A stretch of DNA of 8,209 nucleotides from Bradyrhizobium sp. (GCA_025960445.1 JAICIT010000082.1:1-8209); one strand, 5' to 3'; counted from the first letter of the stretch, positions 1 through 6,346 are shown. Notes: generated by a model not told the origin, from the letters alone. A program made the numbers and translations.

Positions 1-741
1 GGCGTGTTCTATCCGGAAAAACTGACGCAGGCAAAAGAGCTGGAATACGCCGCATCCAAACTGACCTCGATCGAGATCAACGGCACTTATTACGGTTCGC
101 AGAAGCCAGAGAGCTTTCGGAAATGGGCGCGCGAGGTACCCGACGGATTTGTGTTCTCGGTGAAGGGACCGCGGTTCGCAACCAACCGCCGGGTGCTGGC
201 TGAGGCCGGCGATTCCATCAAACGGTTCTATGATTCCGGCGTGCTTGAGCTCGGAGACCGGCTCGGTCCAGTTCTCTGGCAATTCGCCCCGACCAAGAAA
301 TTCGACGAAGCAGATTTCGGCAAATTTCTGGAGCTGCTGCCGCGCAAGCTAAACGGACACGCGCTCCGCCATGTCGTCGAGGTGCGGCATGACAGTTTCC
401 GTACTCCAGCCTTCACTGCGCTGCTTCGGAAATTCGAGACACCCGTTGTGTTCGCCGAACACGGCACCTACCCCGCAATAGCGGATGTCACTGGCGATTT
501 CGTTTATGCGCGGCTGCAAAAGGGCAATGATCAAATCAAGACCTGTTACCCGCCGAAGCAGCTCGATGCCTGGGCAAAGCGGCTGCAAAGTTGGGCCGCC
601 GGCGGAGAACCGGACGATCTGCCGCGCGTCGATGCCGGCAAACCAAAGAAGACACCGCGTGACGTCTTCGCCTATGTGATCCATGAGGGTAAGGTTCGCG
701 CGCCGTCAGGCGCCATGGAATTGATCGAACGTGTGACCTGA
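1..741 (+). CDS. DUF72 (YecE-like) family protein, 5' end missing
   Basis: The frame is open from the first base of the window, so the gene starts upstream. The GTG at 4-6 is an internal Val codon in the Gly-Val-Phe-Tyr-Pro block found near the N-terminus of DUF72 proteins, so probably only some 15-30 residues are missing. Counting the first visible Gly as 1, family blocks are EINGTYYG (25-32), the Phe-Ser-Val-Lys-Gly strand (51-56), EVRHDSF (127-133) and DFVYARL (166-172). Together these match the TIM-barrel-like DUF72 fold. The biochemical role of the family is not established and I assign none. No signal peptide or membrane segment is visible in the part present. The stop TGA is at 739-741. 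A DUF488 gene follows within 3-12 bases on the same strand, so the two are very likely co-transcribed. Family assignment is firm; function is unknown. Confidence 0.9.
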   Translation, partial: GVFYPEKLTQAKELEYAASKLTSIEINGTYYGSQKPESFRKWAREVPDGFVFSVKGPRFATNRRVLAEAGDSIKRFYDSGVLELGDRLGPVLWQFAPTKKFDEADFGKFLELLPRKLNGHALRHVVEVRHDSFRTPAFTALLRKFETPVVFAEHGTYPAIADVTGDFVYARLQKGNDQIKTCYPPKQLDAWAKRLQSWAAGGEPDDLPRVDAGKPKKTPRDVFAYVIHEGKVRAPSGAMELIERVT

Positions 742-753
742 GCGTTGAGCGAA

Positions 754-1215
754 ATGGCTAAATCCGGCAAGCTCTTCACCATCGGCTATGAGCAAACGCC
801 TGCAAAAGCCGTGCTCGATGAGCTGGAAAATGCCGGCGTCAAGCTGCTGGTCGATGTGCGCGCGGTCACCTCGTCACGACGCCCCGGCTTTTCGAAGAAC
901 CAACTCGCCGCCGGACTGGACGAGCGCGGGATTTCCTACCTGCATCTGCGCGGGCTCGGCACCCCGAAGGAAGGCCGCGAGGCGGCGCGCAGCGGCAAAT
1001 TCGACGCGCTGCATAAGATTTATGCGAAGCACCTGAAAACGTCACAAGCCAAGGAAGAACTCGACGAGCTGACGTCGCTGGTAAAGAAATCCGGGCCGGT
1101 CTGCCTTCTCTGCTATGAGCGGGACCACCGGCACTGCCATCGGCAATGGATCGCGGAAATCATCGAACACCGCGACGGCGTCAAGATCGAAAATCTCGCC
1201 GCCCGGCAGGTCTGA
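754..1215 (+). CDS. DUF488 family protein
   Basis: A cytoplasmic protein of 153 residues from the ATG at 754. A TTG at 745 would add three residues. Neither start has a good Shine-Dalgarno sequence, and ATG is preferred because the domain begins at once with FTIGYE (8-13). Family features are the Val-Asp-Val-Arg strand followed by a Ser-Arg-Arg-Pro-Gly-Phe-Ser-Lys loop (about 32-48), the LRGLGTP block near 65-71, and the hallmark C-terminal motif CYERDHRHCHR (120-130). Cys117, Cys120 and Cys128 with the adjacent His residues look like a conserved metal or redox site, but that is inference. DUF488 is found across bacteria and has no agreed biochemical function. It sits directly behind the DUF72 gene and probably depends on read-through or translational coupling. 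It ends 21 bases from the convergent stop of the PhzF gene. The protein is of usual length and looks intact. Confidence 0.88.
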   Translation: MAKSGKLFTIGYEQTPAKAVLDELENAGVKLLVDVRAVTSSRRPGFSKNQLAAGLDERGISYLHLRGLGTPKEGREAARSGKFDALHKIYAKHLKTSQAKEELDELTSLVKKSGPVCLLCYERDHRHCHRQWIAEIIEHRDGVKIENLAARQV

Positions 1216-1236
1216 ACAGAGCAAGCGAGTTGCTTG

Positions 1237-2151
1237 TCACGCTTGGCTGGCGAGCGAGAACGTGCCTTCCATCATCTGAACGCAGGCGCCGCCGACATGC
1301 GCCGAGACAACAGCGCCGCGCTCTTTACGCACGCGGGTGTGAAGCAGGCTGGGCCTGCCCATATCGAAGCCCTGCCCTAACAGCAGTTTCAATTCACCAT
1401 CTTTTTCATTCGCGAGATCGGCGAGCAACGCCGCGGTAGCCACCGTGGCGCTGCCGGTTGCGGGATCTTCCGTAAGGCCGCTCGAGCCAGGAAAAAACAT
1501 CCGGGCCTGAAGGTCGCAGGGCTTTTCGGCGGTCGGCACGTCGCGCGTATAGAGGTACACCGCAAAAGCGTCGTCGCAGGGCAGTATCCGCGCAAAAGCG
1601 GCAGCGTCGGGCCTGGCGCGCCGAAGTGCATCTCGCGAACCCAATTCCGCGACCAGGAAAGGCATTCCTACCGACACGATGACAGGCGAATGCCGATCGG
1701 TCGTGACGTCGCTGGCCAAGAGCGAAACGCAGCCCGCCGCCTGCTCGCTGCCAAATTGCGTCAGCCTGCTCAGGGATTGCGGCGCGGCGAGTTCGGCGCC
1801 GACAACCCTGCCCGCCTCGTGCAAAATTTCAATGCCGACCAGACCGGCGGCTTCCTCGAATTTGAGCCGCGCTGGCGGTTTGGCCGCCCTCGCGGCCAGC
1901 ACGAAAGCGGTGCCGACATTCGGATGGCCCGCGAACGGAATCTCTGAGGTGACGGTGAAGATGCGTACCTTCGCGTCATTGCCGGAATCGCGCGGCGGCA
2001 GCACGAAAGTTGTCTCGGAATAGTTGAACTCGCTGGCGATGGCCTGCATCTGCGCGGTCGAGAGCCCGCTCGCATCGAGTACCACCGCGAGCGGATTGCC
2101 GCCAAAAGCGCGATCGGTAAAAACGTCCACAGTTACGTAGCGGCGTTGCAT
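1237..2151 (-). CDS. PhzF-family isomerase/epimerase
   Basis: A protein of 304 residues in the PhzF fold (two-lobed, diaminopimelate-epimerase-like), normal length for the family. The residues known to matter in PhzF are present: catalytic Glu46 in SETTF, His76 in [10 protein letters not shown] (73-82), and Asp229 with Ser234 in [10 protein letters not shown] (226-235). The late GFDMGRPS block (261-268) is also intact, so the protein should be active. The substrate is not predictable, because most PhzF homologues outside phenazine clusters have no known substrate, and no phenazine genes are nearby. Start choice: the ATG at 2151 has GGAAGA (2159-2164) seven bases upstream. An in-frame TTG at 2166 would add five residues but overlaps that ribosome site, so I rejected it. 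It lies 42 bases after the ABC permease on the same strand with no evident terminator between, so it is probably the last gene of the exporter operon. A link to an exported metabolite is only a guess. Confidence 0.9.
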   Translation of the reverse strand: MQRRYVTVDVFTDRAFGGNPLAVVLDASGLSTAQMQAIASEFNYSETTFVLPPRDSGNDAKVRIFTVTSEIPFAGHPNVGTAFVLAARAAKPPARLKFEEAAGLVGIEILHEAGRVVGAELAAPQSLSRLTQFGSEQAAGCVSLLASDVTTDRHSPVIVSVGMPFLVAELGSRDALRRARPDAAAFARILPCDDAFAVYLYTRDVPTAEKPCDLQARMFFPGSSGLTEDPATGSATVATAALLADLANEKDGELKLLLGQGFDMGRPSLLHTRVRKERGAVVSAHVGGACVQMMEGTFSLASQA

Positions 2152-2158
2152 CGGGTGT

Positions 2159-2164
2159 TCTTCC
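2159..2164 (-). promoter_or_regulatory. Ribosome binding site deciding the PhzF start
   Basis: GGAAGA on the minus strand, seven bases before the ATG at 2151. It favours that ATG over the in-frame TTG at 2166, whose codon it overlaps. Confidence 0.6.
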
Positions 2165-2193
2165 AAATTGACTCGTCAGCCGGTTATCCCTGC

Positions 2194-3360
2194 TCAATCG
2201 AGCGTGCGGCGGAAGCGCGTCACGGCGATGGTCATGGCCAGCAGCATGAGCGCAAACAACGCAATCGTATCATATTCGAGATTTTGCAGCGCCGCGCCCT
2301 TTAGCATGATCGCTCGCACGATTCGCAGATAATGCGTCAAAGGCAGCCCCTCGCCGATATACTGCGCCCAGACGGGCATGCCAGCGAACGGAAACATGAA
2401 GCCTGACAACAAGATGCTCGGTAGAAAGAACATCATCGAGAGCTGCATCGCCTGCAACTGGTTCTGGACGATGGTGGAGAACGTGTAACCGATCGCGAGA
2501 TTGGTGGTGATGAACAATGTCGAGAGCAGTGCCAACATAATGAGGCTGCCGCGCACCGGCACCCCGAACAGCAACACGCCAATGCCGACGATGAGGGTGG
2601 CCTGGACAAAGCCGACCAGCACGTACGGCACGATCTTGCCGAACATCACTTCTATCGGCCTGATCGGCATCGAGAGCAGGCTTTCCATGGTGCCGCGCTC
2701 GATTTCGCGCGTGACCGAAAGTGCGGTGAAGATCAGCATGGTCATGGTCAGGATGGTGCCGACAAGTCCGGGCACGATGTTCAGCCGTGACGACGCCGCC
2801 GGATTATAACGCGCATGGGCGCGGATCTCGAAGGGTGGCGCCGCCGGATCTCCGGTGAACAGATCGTGCTCCAGCGCCGTCTGCGCCACCACACCGAGCG
2901 TGGACATCGCCGAACCTGCCGCAACCGGATCGGTCGCGTCGGCCGCAACCAACAGCGCCGGTCGTTCACCCCGCCGCACCGCGCGCTCGAAACCCCGCGG
3001 TATTTCCACGCCGAACAGCACCTTGCCTGACAGCAGCAGATTGTCGAACTCGGCGACGTCGTGCACCTCCCGTGTAAATCGGAAATAGGCGGTATTCTCG
3101 AGAGCCTTCAAGATCGAGCGCGCGACATCGCTGTCCTCCTGCAACAGCACGGCGGTTGGCAGGTTGCGCGGTGTGGTATTGATGGCATAGCCGAACAGCA
3201 AAAGCTGCATCACCGGAATCATCACGATCATCGCGAACGAGACCCGGTCGCGCCGGAGCTGGATGAATTCCTTGATCACCATCGCAAAGCTGCGCCGCCA
3301 GAAACCGAACCGCGGCTCCGGGATTTCGCCTCTTCGAACAGGCTGATCCACCATGCTCAT
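2194..3360 (-). CDS. ABC-2 type transporter permease (YbhS/YbhR-like)
   Basis: An inner-membrane permease of 388 residues, a full-length ABC-2 subunit. Topology read from the sequence: a cytoplasmic N-terminus with the amphipathic Phe-Trp-Arg-Arg/Lys-Glu stretch (20-37), a first membrane helix at about 41-61, a large periplasmic domain of about 62-193, then five membrane helices at about 195-217, 243-267, 271-297, 305-326 and 364-382. Family hallmarks are the NPAASSRLNIVPGLVG entry to helix 2 (186-201), the coupling segment VTREIERGTMESLLSMP (216-232), and LPLTHYLRIVRAIMLKG before the last helix (339-355). The start ATG overlaps the stop of the ATPase gene by ATGA, with an AGGA-type ribosome site about nine bases upstream inside that gene. 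It is the only permease of the operon, so it presumably works as a homodimer with two copies of the ATPase. The exported substrate is unknown; small toxic compounds or antibiotics are likely by family. Confidence 0.93.
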   Translation of the reverse strand: MSMVDQPVRRGEIPEPRFGFWRRSFAMVIKEFIQLRRDRVSFAMIVMIPVMQLLLFGYAINTTPRNLPTAVLLQEDSDVARSILKALENTAYFRFTREVHDVAEFDNLLLSGKVLFGVEIPRGFERAVRRGERPALLVAADATDPVAAGSAMSTLGVVAQTALEHDLFTGDPAAPPFEIRAHARYNPAASSRLNIVPGLVGTILTMTMLIFTALSVTREIERGTMESLLSMPIRPIEVMFGKIVPYVLVGFVQATLIVGIGVLLFGVPVRGSLIMLALLSTLFITTNLAIGYTFSTIVQNQLQAMQLSMMFFLPSILLSGFMFPFAGMPVWAQYIGEGLPLTHYLRIVRAIMLKGAALQNLEYDTIALFALMLLAMTIAVTRFRRTLD

Positions 3361-4301
3361 TGGAAATTATCCTTTGAGCGGGTCATTAGCTCGATGAACA
3401 CATCCTCCAGCGACGGCTCGCTGTGCTGCCAGTGCAAGCCCTTATCGTCGCGCCAGGGCGCGATCGTGGCGTCGAGCGCCGCTTTGTCGCGTCCAGATAC
3501 ATGCAGGCTGGTGCCGAACGGCGCCACCATGTCGACGCCGGGCTTGCCGGCGAGTTGATCTTGCAGCGTATGAAGCTGGTCGCCTGTGACTGTGTAAGTC
3601 GACAGCGCTGATTTGGCGATCACTTCCTCCACGGTCCCATGCGCGAGCAGATAGCCGTAGGCGATATAAGCGATCTCGTGGCAGCGCTCGGCCTCGTCCA
3701 TGTAGTGGGTCGAGACCAGCACGGTCAGCCCTTCCGCCGCCAGCGCATGGATCTCGTTCCAGAAATCGCGCCGCGCCTTCGGATCGACGCCGGCCGTCGG
3801 CTCGTCAAGCAGCAGCAGTTGGGGGTTTGGCAAGGTGCAGGCGCCGAGCGCCAGCCGTTGTTTCCAGCCGCCGGATAGCTCGCCGGCGAGTTGTTGCTCA
3901 CGGCCGCTCAGTCCGAGGCGGCTGATCATGTCACGAGCGGCGCCTTGCGGATCCCGCATGCCGTAGAGACGCGCGACGAACTCGAGATTTTCCCGCACCG
4001 ACAGATCCTGGTACAGGCTGAACCGCTGCGTCATATAGCCGACCTGGCGCTTGATCTTGTCCGCGTCGCGTCGGATGTCATAGCCGAGACATCTGCCCTC
4101 GCCGCTGTCGGGCGTCAGCAACCCGCACAGCATGCGGATGGTGGTGGTCTTGCCGCTGCCGTTCGGACCGAGAAAACCGTATATGGTGCCGCGCTTCACC
4201 TGCATCGACAGGTCATGCACCACCTCGCGGCCGTCGAACGATTTCGACAGGCCATGAACGTCGATCGCGATCTCGGGAGCGGAGACTGGTGCCGCAATCA
4301 T
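3357..4301 (-). CDS. ABC transporter ATP-binding protein (YbhF-like, single domain)
   Basis: The cytoplasmic ATPase of the exporter, 314 residues. All motor motifs are intact: Walker A GPNGSGKT (45-52), Q-loop Gln92, signature LSGGW (142-146), Walker B LLLLDE (162-167) followed by the D-loop at GVDP, and switch His199 in STH. The C-terminal 80-90 residues form the small regulatory domain usual in drug-type ABC-2 ATPases, ending in the typical LEDVFIELM block. It carries one nucleotide-binding domain, whereas E. coli YbhF carries two in one chain, so two copies must assemble with the permease. It overlaps the genes on both sides by ATGA (adaptor upstream, permease downstream). Only a weak purine stretch (GAGAAG) precedes its start, so translation probably relies on coupling to the adaptor gene. 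Function as the energy module is secure; the substrate is not. Confidence 0.95.
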   Translation of the reverse strand: MIAAPVSAPEIAIDVHGLSKSFDGREVVHDLSMQVKRGTIYGFLGPNGSGKTTTIRMLCGLLTPDSGEGRCLGYDIRRDADKIKRQVGYMTQRFSLYQDLSVRENLEFVARLYGMRDPQGAARDMISRLGLSGREQQLAGELSGGWKQRLALGACTLPNPQLLLLDEPTAGVDPKARRDFWNEIHALAAEGLTVLVSTHYMDEAERCHEIAYIAYGYLLAHGTVEEVIAKSALSTYTVTGDQLHTLQDQLAGKPGVDMVAPFGTSLHVSGRDKAALDATIAPWRDDKGLHWQHSEPSLEDVFIELMTRSKDNFQ

Positions 4302-5086
4302 TGCTTCTCGGCCACCGGCGTTCTGGAATTGAGAAACACGCTGATCGGCTGGCCCACACGCAGCACATCGGGCCGCGCGGGCCGCGCCTGGATCAGGTAA
4401 ACGAGCTTATTGCGTTCATCCAGACTGTAGATGACGGGCGGGGTATATTCCGCCGTGGTCGCGATGAAATATATCTTGGCGGTGAGATCAGCAGCGCAAT
4501 TGTCGCAGGTAACTCGCACTTCATCGCCAATAGCGAGCTTGGGTAGCTCCGTTTCGGGCACGTAAAATCTCAGCTTCATGTTGCCAGGCGGCATGATCGA
4601 GATCACCGGCCGCTGCGCCGGCACGGTCTCGCCCTCCCGAAAATAAATCTGCTGAACGGTGCCCTCCACCGGAGCATAGCCGATCCGTCGTGCCAGCCTG
4701 GTCTGTGATGTGTTGACGCGAGCTTCGGCCACCCGCAGCGCCGAGACCGCGGCATCGAGATTGGCTTGGGTTCCGGCGCCGGTCTTGCTCAGGGAGGCGG
4801 CACGCTCGTAACTCTGCCGCGCGTTGGCGAGCGTGGCGTTGTTCTGGTTTAGATCGGCCTGCTGCAGATCGTCATCCAGTGAATAAAGCTGCATGCCTGG
4901 CTTGACCTGGTCGCCCTCGCGGACGTTGAGCTGGGTCACGCGTCCGGACTCATCGGGGCTGACGAAAATCAAATCCGCTTCGACCCAGCCCTGATAACCG
5001 GGATCCTTCGGCTGATTGCAGCCTGCGAGCACTGCGGCGAGCGCGATCGCCACAGCTACTCGAATCGCCGATCGCGACGAAGTCAT
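4298..5086 (-). CDS. HlyD/YbhG-type periplasmic adaptor, predicted lipoprotein
   Basis: A membrane-fusion (adaptor) protein of 262 residues, somewhat short for its family. Residues 1-22 form a lipoprotein signal with an Arg at 5 and 9, a hydrophobic core, and the lipobox LAGC with Cys23 as the lipid-bearing residue. A first half-lipoyl strand (about 38-72, with the Val-Arg-Glu-Gly-Asp turn) leads into a coiled-coil hairpin of about 75-133 rich in Ala, Gln and Asn. A second lipoyl half (about 138-165, Arg-Glu-Gly-Glu-Thr-Val) and a beta-barrel domain follow. It should bridge the inner-membrane ABC pump to an outer-membrane channel, for which no gene is seen here. Its start ATG overlaps the TetR stop by ATGA and has its own strong ribosome site GGAGG (5092-5096) at five-base spacing, so it can be well translated. 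Unusual points are Cys194 and Cys197 (CDNC) in the barrel domain and Asn at position +2 after the lipid Cys. Confidence 0.9.
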   Translation of the reverse strand: MTSSRSAIRVAVAIALAAVLAGCNQPKDPGYQGWVEADLIFVSPDESGRVTQLNVREGDQVKPGMQLYSLDDDLQQADLNQNNATLANARQSYERAASLSKTGAGTQANLDAAVSALRVAEARVNTSQTRLARRIGYAPVEGTVQQIYFREGETVPAQRPVISIMPPGNMKLRFYVPETELPKLAIGDEVRVTCDNCAADLTAKIYFIATTAEYTPPVIYSLDERNKLVYLIQARPARPDVLRVGQPISVFLNSRTPVAEKQ

Positions 5087-5829
5087 TCGGTCCTCCGCTC
5101 GCCAAAGATCAGGTCGAGATGGACGCGAAGCATCCCGATGGCATCCAGCGGCGCGTGCTTGCCGAACAGTCCCTGCCAGATCACTGCCACGATTGCCGGC
5201 GCCACCACGATCTGTGGAAACCCTGTCAGCGATTTTTGCCGGATTTCGCCGCGGCTGATGCCGAGTTCGATCATCGAGCGCATGGCTTCCATGCCGCGCG
5301 AGACGACTTCGCGATAATAAAAATCGGAGATGCTCGGAAAGCGCGCGCCTTCCGCGACGATCAGGCGAATGATGTCGCCGCGCCTTGTCGATACGACCTC
5401 CTCCGCAAACGTCTGTGCAAATCTTTCCAGGGCCGCCCGCACCGATCCGCCGGGAGGTGGCGGCGATGCCAAGCGGCCGATCAGCGGCACCAGCGCGGTC
5501 CGTATCAATTCCTGGAACAGCGCCTCCTTATCCCTGAAGTGGAGATAAATCGTGCCCTTGGCGACGCCGGCGCGTTTGGCGACGTCATCCAGTCTGGTCG
5601 CGGTGAACCCGCGCGAGATGAATTCGTCGAGCGCAGCATCGATGATGGCTTGACGCCGTTCCGCAGCCCGTGCCGCGCGGCCTGAGCCGGGATCGCCCGG
5701 CTCAGCCTTGGCCGAAGCGGACTTAGTCGAGGCGGCCTTGGGGACCCTCGTCGTGGCGATCTTGGCCTGCCCGCGACTGACCGGTTTCGCAGCAGCCTTT
5801 TGCGATGGCCTGGTTCGTTCTGTGGACAT
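5083..5829 (-). CDS. TetR/AcrR-family repressor of the exporter operon
   Basis: A regulator of 248 residues. Residues 1-55 are a disordered, Lys/Ala/Arg-rich tail not part of the TetR fold. The DNA-binding domain runs from about 56 to 105, with the recognition segment VAKRAGVAKGTIYLHF (83-98) followed by Arg-Asp-Lys-Glu-Ala-Leu. The C-terminal ligand domain contains RLIVAEGARFP (155-165) and Phe-Tyr-Tyr (170-172), typical of the AefR/CecR-like group of multidrug regulators. The ATG at 5827-5829 is the only plausible start, since no ATG, GTG or TTG initiates the frame between the tail and the domain. No Shine-Dalgarno sequence precedes it. A 22-bp palindrome lies eight bases upstream inside the promoter, so self-repression of the whole operon is the natural reading. 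The gene leads the operon, as ybiH/cecR does for ybhGFSR in E. coli. The inducing ligand is unknown. Confidence 0.93.
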   Translation of the reverse strand: MSTERTRPSQKAAAKPVSRGQAKIATTRVPKAASTKSASAKAEPGDPGSGRAARAAERRQAIIDAALDEFISRGFTATRLDDVAKRAGVAKGTIYLHFRDKEALFQELIRTALVPLIGRLASPPPPGGSVRAALERFAQTFAEEVVSTRRGDIIRLIVAEGARFPSISDFYYREVVSRGMEAMRSMIELGISRGEIRQKSLTGFPQIVVAPAIVAVIWQGLFGKHAPLDAIGMLRVHLDLIFGERRTE

Positions 5830-5835
5830 GCAAAT

Positions 5836-5864
5836 AAAATGACTGACCGGTCAGTCATTGTCAA
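5836..5864 (-). promoter_or_regulatory. Promoter of the TetR-exporter operon
   Basis: On the minus strand a consensus -35 hexamer TTGACA (5859-5864) is followed at 17 bases by CATTTT (5836-5841), a poor -10 with three of six consensus matches. The operator fills the spacer, so a bound repressor would block RNA polymerase directly. This -10 would place transcription start at about 5828-5830, at the start codon itself. The -35 is convincing; the -10 is tentative. Confidence 0.55.
5838..5859. promoter_or_regulatory. 22-bp palindromic operator, probable TetR site
   Basis: A perfect inverted repeat with half-site AATGACTGACC, centred between 5848 and 5849. Size and symmetry fit a TetR-family dimer site, and the position, eight bases before the TetR start codon and within the promoter spacer, fits autorepression. 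That the neighbouring TetR protein binds it is inference, but strong by position. Confidence 0.85.
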
Positions 5865-5902
5865 CGGCAGAAACGAGCGAAAGACCTTCACATCGCTGTT
5901 AT

Positions 5903-5940
5903 CGGAGGCAATCAACCGGCCATCGCCTCCGAGGGAGGCG
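5903..5940 (-). other. Mutually exclusive hairpins in the gap before the TetR gene
   Basis: CGCCTCC at 5924-5930 pairs with GGAGGCG at 5934-5940 (7-bp stem, 3-base loop). The same region (GCCTCCG, 5925-5931) can also pair with CGGAGGC at 5903-5909 (7-bp stem, 15-base loop). On the minus strand this lies 28 bases after the DUF4189-like stop. It could end that transcript, but no T-run follows either stem, so intrinsic termination is not supported. The rest of the 139-base gap holds the TetR promoter; I see no gene in it. Confidence 0.4.
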
Positions 5941-5968
5941 TCATCCGGCCCGAACAGATTGCTGTGAG

Positions 5969-6343
5969 CTAACCTTTGGCGTCGCAGGCCCAGGCGCGTA
6001 TGACGCATTCCTTGCCGCCGAACTCGTAGCACTTGCGCATCGCCGCATTCAGCGAGCTCGAAATGCGCGGCTTGACTGCATAGCCGTGCGGGCCGCACGG
6101 GTTGCTCAAGTCGATTGCCAAGGCGGCGCAAGCACGCTTCATCGTCAGCGCAGTGCAGTCGCCCTTGCATTGTTTGAGCGCGACATCGCGCGCACTGTTC
6201 TCGGCCGGATAGTCATAGGCCTGGCCATAAGCGCCGCATTTGCCGACTGCGAATGCTCCCGCGGCCGATGAAGACGCGGCCGCGCACAACAGCATCGCTA
6301 CTGCACAGATGACGCGACAAAACGAACGCTCAACTAGAATCAA
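5969..6343 (-). CDS. Small secreted cysteine-rich protein, DUF4189-like
   Basis: A protein of 124 residues with a clear Sec signal peptide: charged start, hydrophobic stretch at about 11-22, and a small-residue cleavage region near Ala-Ala-Ser-Ser-Ser-Ala-Ala (22-28). The mature part of about 95 residues has eight cysteines (36, 59, 63, 72, 83, 105, 113, 120), enough for four disulphides, and two related halves. Each half shows an Ala-rich segment running into a Cys (SARDVALKQC at 50-59; SSLNAAMRKC at 96-105), the pattern of DUF4189-type repeats. It is probably a periplasmic or surface protein of unknown function. The start is TTG at 6341-6343, chosen because a very strong GGAGG ribosome site precedes it and the next in-frame ATG (residue 17) would destroy the signal peptide. 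It appears to be a single-gene unit: 113 bases separate it from the cofactor gene upstream and 139 from the TetR gene downstream. Confidence 0.72.
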   Translation of the reverse strand: MILVERSFCRVICAVAMLLCAAASSSAAGAFAVGKCGAYGQAYDYPAENSARDVALKQCKGDCTALTMKRACAALAIDLSNPCGPHGYAVKPRISSSLNAAMRKCYEFGGKECVIRAWACDAKG

Positions 6344-6346
6344 CGT

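Noticed and set aside
4..6. GTG as the start of the DUF72 gene
   Set aside because: It lies inside the conserved Gly-Val-Phe-Tyr-Pro block and the frame is open to the window edge, so the true start is upstream.
1222..1236. Possible terminator between the convergent DUF488 and PhzF genes (CAAGC stem, 5-base loop)
   Set aside because: The stem has only five base pairs and there is no T-run on either strand; too weak to call.
2164..2166. TTG as start of the PhzF gene
   Set aside because: It overlaps the GGAAGA that is well placed for the ATG at 2151, and the five extra residues lie outside the domain.
3061..4400. Open frames on the + strand opposite the permease, ATPase and adaptor genes
   Set aside because: The opposite strand encodes complete Walker A, signature, Walker B and H-loop motifs and the ABC-2 hallmarks, so these are shadows.
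5119..5685. A 188-codon open frame on the + strand across the TetR gene
   Set aside because: It is antisense to the conserved HTH and ligand domains and shows no recognisable motif.
5505..6170. A 221-codon minus-strand frame spanning the TetR gene start and the DUF4189-like gene
   Set aside because: It is out of frame with both, Arg/Pro-rich, crosses the promoter and operator, and has no family features.
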